Positions 12,186-24,795 of a stretch of DNA of 64,000 bases are shown here, one piece after another; position 1 is the stretch's first letter, and the number at the start of each line of letters is the position of its first letter. The notes under the pieces were generated by a model. The model had not been told where the DNA came from and searched no databases. It saw nothing but the letters and a program-made list of their open reading frames with translations. The DNA comes from Euwallacea fornicatus. Lineage: Eukaryota > Arthropoda > Insecta > Coleoptera > Curculionidae. Both the position numbers and the translations under genes were made by a program. The stretch covers positions 868,001 to 932,000 of the forward strand of contig NW_027096011.1 of the NCBI RefSeq assembly GCF_040115645.1, in the 5' to 3' direction.

Positions 12186-14217
12186 CTTAAAGATCTCGTC
12201 GAGCTGATTAATTTGAATCTTCGGTTAAGAAGTTTGGAGGTGATTTGGTGAAGTTTTCGAGTCTCAAAGTTGGAAAAGTCGCAAAAGTTGCGTGTTTAAA
12301 CACATAGACTACTATTTATCCTGGAAACTCTTCAAGATGCAATTAGCATGTGTCATGTCGCTTTAAAGATCTCGTCGAGCTGATTAATTTGAATCTTTGT
12401 TTAAGAAGTTTGGAGTTGATTTGGTGAAGTTATCGAGTCTCAATGTTGAAAAAGTCGCAAAAGTTGCGTGTTTAAGCACATAGACTACTATTTATCCTGG
12501 AAACTCTTCAAGATGCAATTATGATGTGTCCTGTCACCTTGAAGATCTCGTCGAGCTGATTAATTTGAATCTTTGATTAAGAAGTTTGGAGTTGATTTGG
12601 TGAAGTTATCGAGTCTCAATGTTGGAAAAGTCGCAAAAGTTGCGCATTTGAGCACATACAGTACTATTTATCGTGGAAACTCTTCAAGATGCAATTAGGA
12701 TGTGTCATGTCACCTTAAAGATCTCGTCGATCTGATTAATTTGAATCTTCGGTTAAGAAGTTTGGAGTTCATTTGGTGAAGTTATCGAGTCTCAAAGTAG
12801 GAAAAGTCTCACAAGAAGCGTGGTTAAGCACATAAAGTACTATTTGTCGTGGAAACTCTACAAGATGCAATTAGGATGTGTCATGTCACCTTCAAAATCT
12901 CGTCGAGCTGAATAATTTGAATCTTTGATTAAGAAGTTTGGAGTTGATTTGGTGAAGTTATCGAGTCTCAAAGTTGGAAAAGTCGCAAAAGTTGCGCATT
13001 TGAGCACATACAGTACTATTTATCGTGGAAACTCTTCAAGATGCAATTAGGATGTGTAATGTCACCTTAAAGATCTCGTCGAGCTGCTTAATTTGAATCT
13101 TCGGTTAAGAAGTTTGGAGTTGATTTGGTGAAGTTATCGAGGCTCAAAGTTGGAAAAGTCGCAAAAGTTGCGTGTTTAAACACATAGACTACTATTTATC
13201 CTGGAAACTCTTCAAGATGCAATTAGCATGTGTCATGTCGCTTTAAAGATCTCGTCGAGCTGATTAATTTGAATCTTTGTTTAAGAAGTTTGGAGTTGAT
13301 TTGGTGAAGTTATCGAGTCTCAATGTTGGAAAAGTCGCAAAAGTTGCGTATTTGAGCACATACTGTACTATTTATCGTGGAAACTCTTCAAGATGCAATT
13401 AGCATGTGTCATGTCACTTTAAAGATCTCGTCGAGCTGATTAATTTGAATCTTCGGTTAAGAAGTTTGGAGTTGATTTGGTGAAGTTATCGAGTCTCAAT
13501 GTTGGAAAAGTCGCAAAAGTTGCGTATTTGAGCACATACTGTACTATTTATCGTGGAAACTCTTCAAGATGCAATTAGCATGTGTCATGTCACTTTAAAG
13601 ATCTCGTCGAGCTGATTAATTTGAATCTTCGGTTAAGAAGTTTGGAGTTGATTTGGTGAAGTTATCGAGTCTCAATGTTGGAAAAGTCGCAAAAGTTGCG
13701 TATTTAAGCACATACAGTACTATTTATCATGGAAACTCTTCAAGATGCAATTAGCATGTGTCATGTCACCTTAAAGACCACGTCGAGCTGATTAATTTGA
13801 ATCTTTGTTTAAGAAGTTTGGAGTTGATTTGGTGAAGTTATCGAGTCTCAAAGTTGGAAAAGTCGCAAAAGTTGCGTGTTTAAGCACATAGACTACTATT
13901 TATCCTGGAAACTCTTCAAGATGCAATTATGATGTGTCTTGTCACCTTGAAGATCTCGTCGAGCTGATTAATTTGAATCTTTGATTAAGAAGTTTGGAGT
14001 TGATTTGGTGAAGTTATCGAGTCTCAATGTTGGAAAAGTCGCAAAAGTTGCGTATTTGAGCACATACTGTACTATTTATCGTGGAAACTCTTCAAGATGC
14101 AATTAGCATGTGTCATGTCACTTTAAAGATCTCGTCGAGCTGATTAATTTGAATCTTCGGTTAAGAAGTTTGGAGTTGATTTGGTGAAGTTATCGAGTCT
14201 CAATGTTGGAAAAGTCG
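12186..14217 (+). repeat. 36-monomer-offset duplication, copy 2
   Basis: Partner of 5850-7881. From about 13140 to 13310 this copy has a monomer with CGAGGCTC, TTAAACACATAGAC and GTCGCTTT. The first copy there has AAGTAGGAAAAGTCTCAC and TTCAAAATC. Both then return to the same sequence in the same phase, which is what a local gene-conversion tract would leave. The match stops at a GCATAAG (first copy) against GCAAAAG (second copy) difference. Confidence 0.78.
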
Positions 14218-17200
14218 CAAAAGTTGCGTATTTGAGCACATACAGTACTATTTATCGTGGAAACTCTTCAAGATGCAATTAGGATGTGTCATGTCACCTT
14301 AAAGATCTCGCCGAGCTGATTAATTTGAATCTTCGGTTAAGAAGTTTGGAGTTGATTTGGTGAAGTTTTCGAGTCTCAAAGTTGGAAAAGTCGCAAAAGT
14401 TGCGTATTTAAGCACATACAGTACTATTTATCATGGAAACTCTTCAAGATGCAATTAGGATGTGTAATGTCACCTTAAAGATCTCGTCGAGCTGCTTAAT
14501 TTGAATCTTCGGTTAAGAAGTTTGGAGTTGATTTGGTGAAGTTATCGAGGCTCAAAGTTGGAAAAGTCGCAAAAGTTGCGTGTTTAAACACATAGACTAC
14601 TATTTATCCTGGAAACTCTTCAAGATGCAATTAGCATGTGTAATGTCACTTTAAAGATCTCGTCGATCTGATTAATTTGAATCTTCGGTTAAGAAGTTTG
14701 GAGTTCATTTGGTGAAGTTATCGAGTCTCAAAGTAGGAAAAGTCTCACAAGAATCGTGGTTAAGCACATAAAGTACTATTTATCGTGGAAACTCTACAAG
14801 ATGCAATTAGGATGTGTCATGTCACCTTCAAAATCTCGTCGAGCTGAATAATTTGAATCTTTGATTAAGAAGTTTGGAGTTGATTTGGTGAAGTTATCGA
14901 GTCTCAAAGTAGGAAAAGTCTCACAAGAAGCGTGGTTAAGCACATAAAGTACTATTTATCGTGGAAACTCTACAAGATGCAATTAGGATGTGTCATGTCA
15001 CTTTAAAGATCTCGTCGAGCTGATTAATTTGAATCTTTGTTTAAGAAGTTTGGAGTTGATTTGGTGAAGTTATCGAGTCTCAATGTTGGAAAAGTCGCAA
15101 AAGTTGCGTATTTAAGCACATACAGTACTATTTATCATGGAAACTCTTCAAGATGCAATTAGCATGTGTCATGTCACCTTAAAGATCTCGTCGAGCTGAT
15201 TAATTTGAATCTTCGGTTAAGAAGTTTGGAGTTGATTTGGTGAAGTTTTCGAGTCTCAAAGTTGGAAAAGTCGCAAAAGTTGCGTATTTAAGCACATACA
15301 GTACTATTTATCATGGAAACTCTTCAAGATGCAATTAGCATGTGTCATGTCACCTTAAAGACCACGTCGAGCTGATTAATTTGAATCTTTGTTTAAGAAG
15401 TTTGGAGTTGATTTGGTGAAGTTATCGAGTCTCAATGTTGGAAAAGTCGCAAAAGTTGAGTGTTTAAGCACATAGACTACTATTTATCCCGGAAACTCTT
15501 CAAGATGCAATTATGATGTGTCAAGTCACCTTAAAGATCTCGTCGAGCTGCTTAATTTGAATCTTCGGTTAAGAAGTTTGGAGTTGATTTGGTGAAGTTT
15601 TCGAGTCTCAAAGTTGGAAAAGTCGCAAAAGTTGCGTATTTGAGCACATACACTACTATTTATCGTGGAAACTCTTCAAGATGCAATTAGGATGTGTCAT
15701 GTCACCTTAAAGATCTCGTCGAGCTGATTAATTTGAATCTTCGGTTAAGAAGTTTGGAGTTGATTTGGTGAAGTTTTCGAGTCTCAAAGTTGGAAAAGTC
15801 GCAAAAGTTGCGTATTTAAGCACATACAGTACTATTTATCATGGAAACTCTTCAAGATGCAATTAGGATGTGTCATGTCACCTTCAAAATCTCGTCGAGC
15901 TGAATAATTTGAATCTTTGATTAAGAAGTTTGGAGTTGATTTGGTGAAGTTATCGAGTCTCAATGTTGGAAAAGTCGCAAAAGTTGCGTATTTGAGCACA
16001 TACTGTACTATTTATCGTGGAAACTCTTCAAGATGCAATTAGCATGTGTCATGTCACTTTAAAGATCTCGTCGAGCTGATTAATTTGAATCTTCGGTTAA
16101 GAAGTTTGGAGTTGATTTGGTGAAGTTATCGAGTCTCAATGTTGGAAAAGTCGCAAAAGTTGCGTATTTGAGCACATACAGTACTATTTATCGTGGAAAC
16201 TCTTCAAGATGCAATTAGGATGTGTCATGTCACCTTAAAGATCTCGTCGAGCTGATTAATTTGAATCTTTGATTAAGAAGTTTGGAGTTGATTTGGTGAA
16301 GTTATTGAGTCTCAAAGTTGGAAAAGTCACAAAAGTTGCGCATTTGAGCACATACAGTACTATTTATCCTGGAAACTCTTCAAGATGCAATTAGGATGTG
16401 TCATGTCACTTTAAATATCTCGTCGAGCTGATTAATTTGAATCTTTGTTTAAGAAGTTTGGAGTTAATTTGGTGAAGTTATCGAGTCTCAAAGTTGGAAA
16501 AGTCGCAAAGGTTGTGTATTTGAGCACATACAGTACTGTTTATCGTGGAAACTCTTCAAGATGCAATTAGGATGTGTCATGTCACCTTAAAGATCTCGTC
16601 GAGCTGATTAATTTGAATCTTTGATTAAGAAGTTTGGAGTTGATTTGGTGAAGTTATCGAGTCTCAAAGTTGGAAAAGTCGCAAAAGTTGTGTATTTGAG
16701 CACATACAGTACTATTTATCGTGGAAACTCTACAAGATGCAATTAGGATGTGTCATGTCACTTTAAAGTTCTCGTCGAGCTGAATAATTTGAATCTTTGT
16801 TTAAGAAGTTTGGAGTTGATTTGGTGAAGTTATCGAGTCTGAAAGTTGTAAAAATCGCAAAAGTTGCGTATTTGAGCACATAGACTACTATTTATCCTGG
16901 AAACTCTTCAAGATGCAATTAGGATGTGTCATGTCACCTTAAAGATCTCGTCGAGCTGATTAATTTGGATCTTCGATTAAGAAATTTCGAGTTTGTTTGG
17001 TGAAGTTTTTGAATCTCAAAGTTGGAAAAGTCTCAAAAGTTACGTGGTTAAGCACATAAAGTACTATTTATCGTGGAAACTCTTCAAGATGCAATTAGGA
17101 TGTGTCATGTCACCTTCAAATCTCGTCGAGCTGAATAATTTGAATCTTTGATTAAGAAGTTTGGAGTTGATTTGGTGAAGTTATCGGGTCTCAAAGTTGG

Positions 17201-18327
17201 AAAAGTCGCAAAAGTTGCGTATTTGAGCACATAAAGTACTATTTATCCTGGAAACTCTTCAAGATGAAATTATGATGTGTCGTGTCACCTTAAAGATCTC
17301 GTCGAACTGATTAATTTGAATCTTTGATTAAGAAGTTTGGAGTTGATTTGGTGAAGTTATCGAGTCTCAACGTTGGAAAAGTCGCAAAAGTTGCGCATTT
17401 GAGCACATACAGTACTATTTATCGTGGAAACTCTTCAAGATGCAATTAGGATGTGTCCTGTCACTTTAAAGATCTCGTCGAGCTGATTAATTTGAATCTG
17501 CGATTAAGAAGTTTGGAGTTGATTTGGTGAAGTTATTGAGTCTCAAAGTTGGAAAAGTCGCAAAAGTTGCGCATTTGAGCACATACAGTACTATTTATCG
17601 TGGAAACTCTACAAGATGCAATTAGGATGTGTCGTGTCACCTTAAAGATCTCGTCGAGCTGATTAATTTGAATCTTTGATTAAGAAGTTTGGAGTTGATT
17701 TGGTGAAGTTATCGAGTCTCAAATTTGGAAAAGTCGCAAAAGTTGTGTATTTGAGCACATACAGTACTATTTATCGTGGAAACTCTACAAGATGCAATTA
17801 GGATGTGTCGTGTCACCTTAAAGATCTCGTCGAGCTGATTAATTTGAATCTTCGGTTAAGAAGTTTGGAGTTGATTTGGTGAAGTTATTGAGTCTCAAAG
17901 TTGGAAAAGTCACAAAAGTTGCGCATTTGAGCACATACAGTACTATTTATCGTGGAAACTCTACAAGATGCAATTAGGATGTGTCGTGTCACCTTAAAGA
18001 TCTCGTCGAGCTCATTAATTTGAATCTGCGATTAAGAAGTTTGGAGTTGATTTGGTGAAGTTATTGAGTCTCAAAGTAGGAAAAGTCTCACAAGATGCGT
18101 GGTTAAGCACATAAAGTACTATTTATCGTTGAAACTCTTCAAGATGCAATTAGGATGTGTCATGTCACCTTAAAGATCTCGTCGAGCTGCTTAATTTGAA
18201 TCTTCGGTTAAGAAGTTTGGAGTTGATTTGGTGAAGTTTTCGAGTCTCAAATTTGGAAAAGTCGCAAAAGTTGCGTATTTGAGCACATAGACTACTATTT
18301 ATCCTGGAAACTCTTCAAGATGCAATT
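14218..18327 (+). repeat. Section 2: transition from left dialect to C-containing array
   Basis: The first half (14810-15880) already contains the module with TATTTATCCCGG and GTCAAGTCACC that later sits inside module Q. The offset to the next copy is 5454 bp: the AAAGACCACG marker is at 15361 here and at 20815 there. The second half holds the first C-type monomer (16897) and the first 175-bp monomer. The block from about 16540 to 18260 is repeated at about 30435-32155 and again at about 44330-46060. Confidence 0.8.
16897..17247 (+). repeat. C-type monomer plus 175-bp monomer, copy 1
   Basis: C-type monomers differ from the consensus at many positions at once: AATTTGGATCTTCGATTAAG, AAATTTCGAGTTTGTTTGG, TTTTTGAATCTC, AAAAGTCTCAAAAGTTACG and TGGTTAAGCACATAAAG. 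The unit after it has CCTTCAAATCTCG instead of CCTTCAAAATCTCG, one A fewer, making it 175 bp (17073-17247), and it carries GCTGAATAATTT and ATCGGGTCTC. The pair behaves as a 351-bp cassette, because nearly every later C monomer is followed by the same short unit. C monomers contain a TTTGAATCTCAAA dyad (5-bp arms) at the place where ordinary monomers have GAGTCTC. Confidence 0.92.
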
Positions 18328-18814
18328 ATGATGTGTCATGTCACCTTAAAGATCTCGTCGAGCTGATTAATTTGAATCTTTGTTTAAGAAGTTTGGAGTT
18401 GATTTGGTGAAGTTATCGAGTCTCAAAGTTGGAAAAGTCGCAAAAGTTGCGTGTTTAAGCACATAGACTACTATTTATCCTGGAAACTCTTCAAGATGCA
18501 ATTATGATGTGTCCTGTCACCTTGAAGATCTCGTCGAGCTGATTAAATTGAATCTTTGATTAAGAAGTTTGGAGTTGATTTGGTGAAGTTATCGAGTCTC
18601 AATGTTGGAAAAGTCGCAAAAGTTGCGCATTTGAGCACATACAGTACTATTTATCGTGGAAACTCTACAAGATGCAATTAGGATGTGTCATGTCACCTTC
18701 AAAATCTCGTCGAGCTGAATAATTTGAATCTTTGATTAAGAAGTTTGGAGTTGATTTGGTGAAGTTATTGAGTCTCAAAGTTGGAAAAGTCACAAAAGTT
18801 GCGCATTTGAGCAC

Positions 18815-19869
18815 ATACAGTACTATTTATCCTGGAAACTCTTCAAGATGCAATTAGCATGTGTCATGTCACTTTAAATATCTCGTCGAGCTGATTAATT
18901 TGAATCTTTGTTTAAGAAGTTTGGAGTTAATTTGGTGAAGTTATCGAGTCTCAAAGTTGGAAAAGTCGCAAAAGTTGTGTATTTGAGCACATACAGTACT
19001 ATTTATCGTGGAAACTCTTCAAGATGCAATTAGGATGTGTCATGTCACCTTAAAGATCTCGTCGAGCTGATTAATTTGAATCTTTGATTAAGAAGTTTGG
19101 AGTTGATTTGGTGAAGTTATCGAGTCTCAAAGTTGGAAAAGTCGCAAAAGTTGTGTATTTGAGCACATACAGTACTATTTATCGTGGAAACTCTACAAGA
19201 TGCAATTAGGATGTGTCATGTCACTTTAAAGTTCTCGTCGAGCTGAATAATTTGAATCTTTGTTTAAGAAGTTTGGAGTTGATTTGGTGAAGTTATCGAG
19301 TCTGAAAGTTGTAAAAATCGCAAAAGTTGCGTATTTGAGCACATAGACTACTATTTATCCTGGAAACTCTTCAAGATGCAATTAGGATGTGTCATGTCAC
19401 CTTAAAGATCTCGTCGAGCTGATTAATTTGGATCTTCGATTAAGAAATTTCGAGTTTGTTTGGTGAAGTTTTTGAATCTCAAAGTTGGAAAAGTCTCAAA
19501 AGTTACGTGGTTAAGCACATAAAGTACTATTTATCGTGGAAACTCTTCAAGATGCAATTAGGATGTGTCATGTCACCTTCAAATCTCGTCGAGCTGAATA
19601 ATTTGAATCTTTGATTAAGAAGTTTGGAGTTGATTTGGTGAAGTTATCGGGTCTCAAAGTTGGAAAAGTCGCAAAAGTTGCGTATTTGAGCACATAAAGT
19701 ACTATTTATCCTGGAAACTGTTCAAGATGAAATTATGATGTGTCGTGTCACCTTAAAGATCTCGTCGAACTGATTAATTTGAATCTTTGATTAAGAAGTT
19801 TGGAGTTGATTTGGTGAAGTTATCGAGTCTCAACGTTGGAAAAGTCGCAAAAGTTGCACATTTGAGCAC
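18815..19869 (+). repeat. Module P, copy 1
   Basis: Six monomers. It begins at an AGCATG monomer with CACTTTAAATATC, then has two TTGTGTATTTGAGC monomers, the CTTTAAAGTTCTCG / TCTGAAAGTTG monomer, the C monomer and the 175-bp monomer, and ends in the AACGTTGG monomer. Boundaries are arbitrary within the shared sequence. Confidence 0.85.
19360..19710 (+). repeat. C + 175-bp cassette, copy 2
   Basis: Lies 2463 bp (14 monomers) from copy 1, inside the first P module. The monomer after it starts CTGGAAACTGTTC, a G for C change that marks copies 2 to 5 only. Confidence 0.9.
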
Positions 19870-22685
19870 ATACAGTACTATTTATCGTGGAAACTCTTCA
19901 AGATGCAATTAGGATGTGTCCTGTCACTTTAAAGATCTCGTCGAGCTGATTAATTTGAATCTGCGATTAAGAAGTTTGGAGTTGATTTGGTGAAGTTATT
20001 GAGTCTCAAAGTTGGAAAAGTCGCAAAAGTTGCGCATTTGAGCACATACAGTACTATTTATCCTGGAAACTCTTCAAGATGAAATTATGATGTGTCGTGT
20101 CACCTTAAAGATCTCGTCGAGCTGATTAATTTGAATCTGCGATTAAGAAGTTTGGAGTTGATTTGGTGAAGTTATCGAGTCTCAACGTTGGAAAAGTCGC
20201 AAAAGTTGCACATTTGAGCACATACAGTACTATTTATCGTGGAAACTCTTCAAGATGCAATTAGGATGTGTCATGTCACCTTCAAAATCTCGTCGAGCTG
20301 AATAATTTGAATCTTTGATTAAGAAGTTTGGAGTTGATTTGGTGAAGTTTTCGAGTCTCAAAGTAGGAAAAGTCTCACAAGAAGCGTGGTTAAGCACATA
20401 AAGTACTATTTATCGTGGAAACTCTACAAGATGCAATTAGGATGTGTCATGTCACTTTAAAGATCTCGTCGAGCTGATTAATTTGAATCTTTGTTTAAGA
20501 AGTTTGGAGTTGATTTGGTGAAGTTATCGAGTCTCAATGTTGGAAAAGTCGCAAAAGTTGCGTATTTAAGCACATACAGTACTATTTATCATGGAAACTC
20601 TTCAAGATGCAATTAGCATGTGTCATGTCACCTTAAAGATCTCGTCGAGCTGATTAATTTGAATCTTCGGTTAAGAAGTTTGGAGTTGATTTGGTGAAGT
20701 TTTCGAGTCTCAAAGTTGGAAAAGTCGCAAAAGTTGCGTATTTAAGCACATACAGTACTATTTATCATGGAAACTCTTCAAGATGCAATTAGCATGTGTC
20801 ATGTCACCTTAAAGACCACGTCGAGCTGATTAATTTGAATCTTTGTTTAAGAAGTTTGGAGTTGATTTGGTGAAGTTATCGAGTCTCAATGTTGGAAAAG
20901 TCGCAAAAGTTGAGTGTTTAAGCACATAGACTACTATTTATCCCGGAAACTCTTCAAGATGCAATTATGATGTGTCAAGTCACCTTAAAGATCTCGTCGA
21001 GCTGCTTAATTTGAATCTTCGGTTAAGAAGTTTGGAGTTGATTTGGTGAAGTTTTCGAGTCTCAAAGTTGGAAAAGTCGCAAAAGTTGCGTATTTGAGCA
21101 CATACACTACTATTTATCGTGGAAACTCTTCAAGATGCAATTAGGATGTGTCATGTCACCTTAAAGATCTCGTCGAGCTGATTAATTTGAATCTTCGGTT
21201 AAGAAGTTTGGAGTTGATTTGGTGAAGTTTTCGAGTCTCAAAGTTGGAAAAGTCGCAAAAGTTGCGTATTTAAGCACATACAGTACTATTTATCATGGAA
21301 ACTCTTCAAGATGCAATTAGGATGTGTCATGTCACCTTCAAAATCTCGTCGAGCTGAATAATTTGAATCTTTGATTAAGAAGTTTGGAGTTGATTTGGTG
21401 AAGTTATTGAGTCTTAAAGTTGGAAAAGTCACAAAAGTTGCGCATTTGAGCACATACAGTACTATTTATCCTGGAAACTCTTCAAGATGCAATTAGGATG
21501 TGTCATGTCACTTTAAATATCTCGACGAGCTGATTAATTTGAATCTTTGTTTAAGAAGTTTGGAGTTAATTTGGTGAAGTTATCGAGTCTCAAAGTTGGA
21601 AAAGTCGCAAAAGTTGTGTATTTGAGCACATACAGTACTGTTTATCGTGGAAACTCTTCAAGATGCAATTAGGATGTGTCATGTCACTTTAAAGATCTCG
21701 TCGAGCTGATTAATTTGAATCTTTGTTTAAGAAGTTTGGAGTTGATTTGGTGAAGTTATCGAGTCTCAATGTTGGAAAAGTCGCAAAAGTTGCGTATTTG
21801 AGCACATACACTACTATGTATCGTGGAAACTCTTCAAGATGCAATTAGGATGTGTCACGTCACCTTAAAGATCTCGCCGAGCTGATTAATTTGAATCTAC
21901 GGTTAAGAAGTTTGGAGTTGATTTGGTGAAGTTTTCGAGTCTCAAAGTTGGAAAAGTCGCAAAAGTTGCGTATTTAAGCACATACAGTACTATTTATCGT
22001 GGAAACTCTTCAAGATGCAATTAGGATGTGTCATGTCACCTTCAAAATCTCGTCGAGCTGAATAATTTGAATCTTTGATTAAGAAGTTTGGAGTTGATTT
22101 GGTGAAGTTTTCGAGTCTCAAAGTAGGAAAAGTCTCACAAGAAGCGTGGTTAAGCACATAAAGTACTATTTATCGTGGAAACTCTACAAGATGCAATTAG
22201 GATGTGTCATGTCACCTTAAAGATCTCGTCGAGCTGATTAATTTGAATCTTTGTTTAAGAAGTTTGGAGTTGATTTGGTGAAGTTATCGAGTCTCAAAGT
22301 TGGAAAAGTCGCAAAAGTTGCGTGTTTAAGCACATAGACTACTATTTATCCTGGAAACTCTTCAAGATGCAATTATGATGTGTCCTGTCACCTTGAAGAT
22401 CTCGTCGAGCTGATTAAATTGAATCTTTGATTAAGAAGTTTGGAGTTGATTTGGTGAAGTTATCGAGTCTCAATGTTGGAAAAGTCGCAAAAGTTGCGCA
22501 TTTGAGCACATACAGTACTATTTATCGTGGAAACTCTACAAGATGCAATTAGGATGTGTCATGTCACCTTCAAAATCTCGTCGAGCTGAATAATTTGAAT
22601 CTTTGATTAAGAAGTTTGGAGTTGATTTGGTGAAGTTATTGAGTCTCAAAGTTGGAAAAGTCACAAAAGTTGCGCATTTGAGCAC
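19870..22685 (+). repeat. Module Q, copy 1
   Basis: Sixteen full-length monomers without a C unit. Ordered markers include the AAGTAGGAAAAGTCTCAC monomer, two TATTTATCATGG starts, AAAGACCACG (20815), GTTGAGTGTTTAAGC with TATTTATCCCGG and GTCAAGTCACC, GAGTCTTAAAG, CTCGACGAGC, ACTATGTATCG, GTCACGTCACC and AATCTACGGTT. Many of these are single-monomer states, so they identify each further copy of Q without ambiguity. Confidence 0.85.
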
Positions 22686-23740
22686 ATACAGTACTATTTA
22701 TCCTGGAAACTCTTCAAGATGCAATTAGCATGTGTCATGTCACTTTAAATATCTCGTCGAGCTGATTAATTTGAATCTTTGTTTAAGAAGTTTGGAGTTA
22801 ATTTGGTGAAGTTATCGAGTCTCAAAGTTGGAAAAGTCGCAAAAGTTGTGTATTTGAGCACATACAGTACTATTTATCGTGGAAACTCTTCAAGATGCAA
22901 TTAGGATGTGTCATGTCACCTTAAAGATCTCGTCGAGCTGATTAATTTGAATCTTTGATTAAGAAGTTTGGAGTTGATTTGGTGAAGTTATCGAGTCTCA
23001 AAGTTGGAAAAGTCGCAAAAGTTGTGTATTTGAGCACATACAGTACTATTTATCGTGGAAACTCTACAAGATGCAATTAGGATGTGTCATGTCACTTTAA
23101 AGTTCTCGTCGAGCTGAATAATTTGAATCTTTGTTTAAGAAGTTTGGAGTTGATTTGGTGAAGTTATCGAGTCTGAAAGTTGTAAAAATCGCAAAAGTTG
23201 CGTATTTGAGCACATAGACTACTATTTATCCTGGAAACTCTTCAAGATGCAATTAGGATGTGTCATGTCACCTTAAAGATCTCGTCGAGCTGATTAATTT
23301 GGATCTTCGATTAAGAAATTTCGAGTTTGTTTGGTGAAGTTTTTGAATCTCAAAGTTGGAAAAGTCTCAAAAGTTACGTGGTTAAGCACATAAAGTACTA
23401 TTTATCGTGGAAACTCTTCAAGATGCAATTAGGATGTGTCATGTCACCTTCAAATCTCGTCGAGCTGAATAATTTGAATCTTTGATTAAGAAGTTTGGAG
23501 TTGATTTGGTGAAGTTATCGGGTCTCAAAGTTGGAAAAGTCGCAAAAGTTGCGTATTTGAGCACATAAAGTACTATTTATCCTGGAAACTGTTCAAGATG
23601 AAATTATGATGTGTCGTGTCACCTTAAAGATCTCGTCGAACTGATTAATTTGAATCTTTGATTAAGAAGTTTGGAGTTGATTTGGTGAAGTTATCGAGTC
23701 TCAACGTTGGAAAAGTCGCAAAAGTTGCACATTTGAGCAC
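22686..23740 (+). repeat. Module P, copy 2
   Basis: Same marker order as P copy 1, at +3871 bp. It abuts the next P directly. Confidence 0.85.
23231..23581 (+). repeat. C + 175-bp cassette, copy 3
   Basis: Lies 3871 bp (22 monomers) from copy 2. It is in the second P module and carries the CTGTTC marker downstream. Confidence 0.9.
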
Positions 23741-24795
23741 ATACAGTACTATTTATCCTGGAAACTCTTCAAGATGCAATTAGCATGTGTCATGTCACTT
23801 TAAATATCTCGTCGAGCTGATTAATTTGAATCTTTGTTTAAGAAGTTTGGAGTTAATTTGGTGAAGTTATCGAGTCTCAAAGTTGGAAAAGTCGCAAAAG
23901 TTGTGTATTTGAGCACATACAGTACTATTTATCGTGGAAACTCTTCAAGATGCAATTAGGATGTGTCATGTCACCTTAAAGATCTCGTCGAGCTGATTAA
24001 TTTGAATCTTTGATTAAGAAGTTTGGAGTTGATTTGGTGAAGTTATCGAGTCTCAAAGTTGGAAAAGTCGCAAAAGTTGTGTATTTGAGCACATACAGTA
24101 CTATTTATCGTGGAAACTCTACAAGATGCAATTAGGATGTGTCATGTCACTTTAAAGTTCTCGTCGAGCTGAATAATTTGAATCTTTGTTTAAGAAGTTT
24201 GGAGTTGATTTGGTGAAGTTATCGAGTCTGAAAGTTGTAAAAATCGCAAAAGTTGCGTATTTGAGCACATAGACTACTATTTATCCTGGAAACTCTTCAA
24301 GATGCAATTAGGATGTGTCATGTCACCTTAAAGATCTCGTCGAGCTGATTAATTTGGATCTTCGATTAAGAAATTTCGAGTTTGTTTGGTGAAGTTTTTG
24401 AATCTCAAAGTTGGAAAAGTCTCAAAAGTTACGTGGTTAAGCACATAAAGTACTATTTATCGTGGAAACTCTTCAAGATGCAATTAGGATGTGTCATGTC
24501 ACCTTCAAATCTCGTCGAGCTGAATAATTTGAATCTTTGATTAAGAAGTTTGGAGTTGATTTGGTGAAGTTATCGGGTCTCAAAGTTGGAAAAGTCGCAA
24601 AAGTTGCGTATTTGAGCACATAAAGTACTATTTATCCTGGAAACTGTTCAAGATGAAATTATGATGTGTCGTGTCACCTTAAAGATCTCGTCGAACTGAT
24701 TAATTTGAATCTTTGATTAAGAAGTTTGGAGTTGATTTGGTGAAGTTATCGAGTCTCAACGTTGGAAAAGTCGCAAAAGTTGCACATTTGAGCAC
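23741..24795 (+). repeat. Module P, copy 3
   Basis: Direct tandem duplicate of P copy 2 at +1055 bp. The junction lies between the GCACATTTG of one monomer and the CCTGG start of the next. P-P adjacency occurs only here, so it marks an exchange in which module P paired out of register. Confidence 0.85.
24286..24636 (+). repeat. C + 175-bp cassette, copy 4
   Basis: Only 1055 bp (6 monomers) from copy 3, because two P modules sit directly side by side here. It carries the CTGTTC marker downstream. Confidence 0.9.

Larger units (their letters stand above)
1..14217 (+). repeat. Section 1: left-dialect sub-array
   Basis: This stretch contains no C-type monomer and no 175-bp monomer, so phase is strictly 176 throughout. 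Characteristic variants are TTAAACACATAGAC, GTCGCTTTAAAG (starts 4613, 6021, 10949, 12357, 13237), CGATCTGATTAATTTGATTC, and AAAGACCACG in place of AAAGATCTCG. Several long matches occur at whole-monomer offsets of 4224, 5808, 6336 and 8448 bp (24, 33, 36 and 48 monomers). No single higher-order period explains the whole section; it is a mosaic of overlapping older duplications. Confidence 0.85.

Noticed and set aside
15481..15500. CENP-B box-like site around TTTATCCCGGAAAC
   Set aside because: The core needs TTCG followed at fixed spacing by CGGG. No TTCG stands at the right distance here, and neither the CCCGG variant nor the GTTGAAAC variant satisfies the pattern.
16897..17072. C-type monomer as a foreign insertion or a functional RNA gene
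   Set aside because: It keeps the full 176-bp length and alignable sequence throughout, so it is a diverged monomer. I found no RNA-gene hallmarks such as internal promoter boxes or a T-run terminator.
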